This document shows, piece by piece, positions 63,493 to 64,000 of a DNA stretch of 64,000 bases. The number at the start of each line of letters is the position of its first letter. The stretch's first letter is position 1. Origin of the DNA: Pardosa pseudoannulata. Lineage: Eukaryota; Arthropoda; Arachnida; Araneae; Lycosidae. Location: contig CM063503.1 in the NCBI GenBank assembly GCA_032207245.1, forward strand, positions 104,666,384-104,730,383. The letters are read 5' to 3'. A model generated the notes under the pieces. The model made no database searches. It was not told where the DNA came from and saw only the letters and a list, made by a program, of their open reading frames with translations. The position numbers and the translations under genes were made by a program.

Positions 63493-64000
63493 TTAACTCT
63501 TTAAAGGACAGTAGTTTCGCAGCGAAACCAGCTGTTAGAATTATTTTTCCTCTTCTGTTTAAAGATATATGAATGACTTTTTAGATCTTCTACGTTTTTG
63601 ACACTTATCAAACTATCTTTATGTCATTTAAACGAAAAATTATCAGTTGAACAACTCTATTAAATGTATAATTAATACATAATATCACTACTTCAAATAT
63701 ACACTTTTAAACTTGTTTTGCTTGAAACCGAGAGATACATTTTTAATCTTTAAAATCCCAGTAGTTTACATGAAAGCAACACTTATAATTATTTTTATTA
63801 TTGTTTAAGATAATATAATGACTTTTTAGATTTTCTATTTTTGACACTTAACAAACAGTTTTAGAAATGATCTAAAGATTTCATAACAATTTTAAAGTAA
63901 ATATTAATAATAAAACATGACTATGTCCAAGGCAATTTTTTAACTTGTTTTTCACATATAAGGTTTCGTTAAATCTTTAAAACGTACGCATTGAAAATGT
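63493..64000. mobile_element. Second copy of the TTAA hairpin element (runs off window)
   Basis: TTAACTCTTTAAAGGACAG, then GTTTCGCAGCGAAACCAGCT and TTTTCCTCTTCTGTTTAAAG match 39583-39720 closely. CAAATATACACTTTTAAAC and GCTTGAAAC match 39783-39820. Blocks at 63575 and 63703 recur at about 63822 and 63947, showing a ~245-bp internal tandem arrangement. The right end is outside the window. Confidence 0.6.
63623..63686 (+). repeat. Direct repeat, right copy
   Basis: Second copy of 63326-63397. It replaces the TATAGATGTTA repeats found at the same place in the 39583 element. Confidence 0.85.

Overview
This is a strongly AT-rich stretch (by eye roughly 70% A+T) of an animal nuclear genome. It has no long open reading frame: the longest is 128 codons and is not convincing. 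There are no rRNA genes and no bacterial gene packing. There are many long (TA)n microsatellites, decayed Tc1/mariner and piggyBac transposases, TTAA-flanked elements and a tRNA-derived SINE family. This fits intergenic or long-intron DNA of an invertebrate. An arthropod is plausible, but the species cannot be fixed from the sequence. There is no operon-like organisation.

Layout. 1-915: decayed Tc1-like transposase (minus). 1-11 kb: otherwise plain AT-rich DNA with (TA)n tracts, the longest about 196 bp at 10491, and a diverged ~255-bp tandem duplication near 5 kb. 11-17.4 kb: three copies of a dispersed repeat (called R here), one of them part of a second, local duplication, plus a complete SINE at 14828. 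18.4 kb: a 39-bp near-perfect palindrome. 23.3-24.9 kb: a truncated SINE, then two almost identical ~550-bp copies. 27 kb: two SINE relics. 36.4 kb: an exon-like block of unknown identity. 38.7-41 kb: three more SINE copies, a palindromic CTCGAG cluster and a TTAA-flanked hairpin repeat whose relative is at 63.5 kb. 43 kb: compound microsatellite. 46.4 kb: an inverted-repeat element. 47.5-48.5 kb: a complete SINE and a second SINE type. 52.4 kb: mariner-like transposase fragment (minus). 54.3 kb: internally deleted piggyBac-like element. 56.3 kb: fourth R copy. 58.16 kb: best candidate coding exon (minus, 79 bp). 58.3-61.1 kb: two SINE copies and a tRNA-Met-like sequence. 63.3-64.0 kb: a tRNA-Lys-like sequence and a ~245-bp tandem arrangement running off the window.

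If any cellular gene crosses the window, the most likely trace is the minus-strand exon at 58159-58237, sitting in long introns filled with transposon debris. Nothing here looks like a multi-gene system. The most informative content is the transposable-element record: SINE insertions with readable 9-bp target-site duplications, very short 5'-truncated SINE insertions, three unrelated TTAA-type elements, and a near-identical 550-bp duplication that may be either recent or an assembly artefact.
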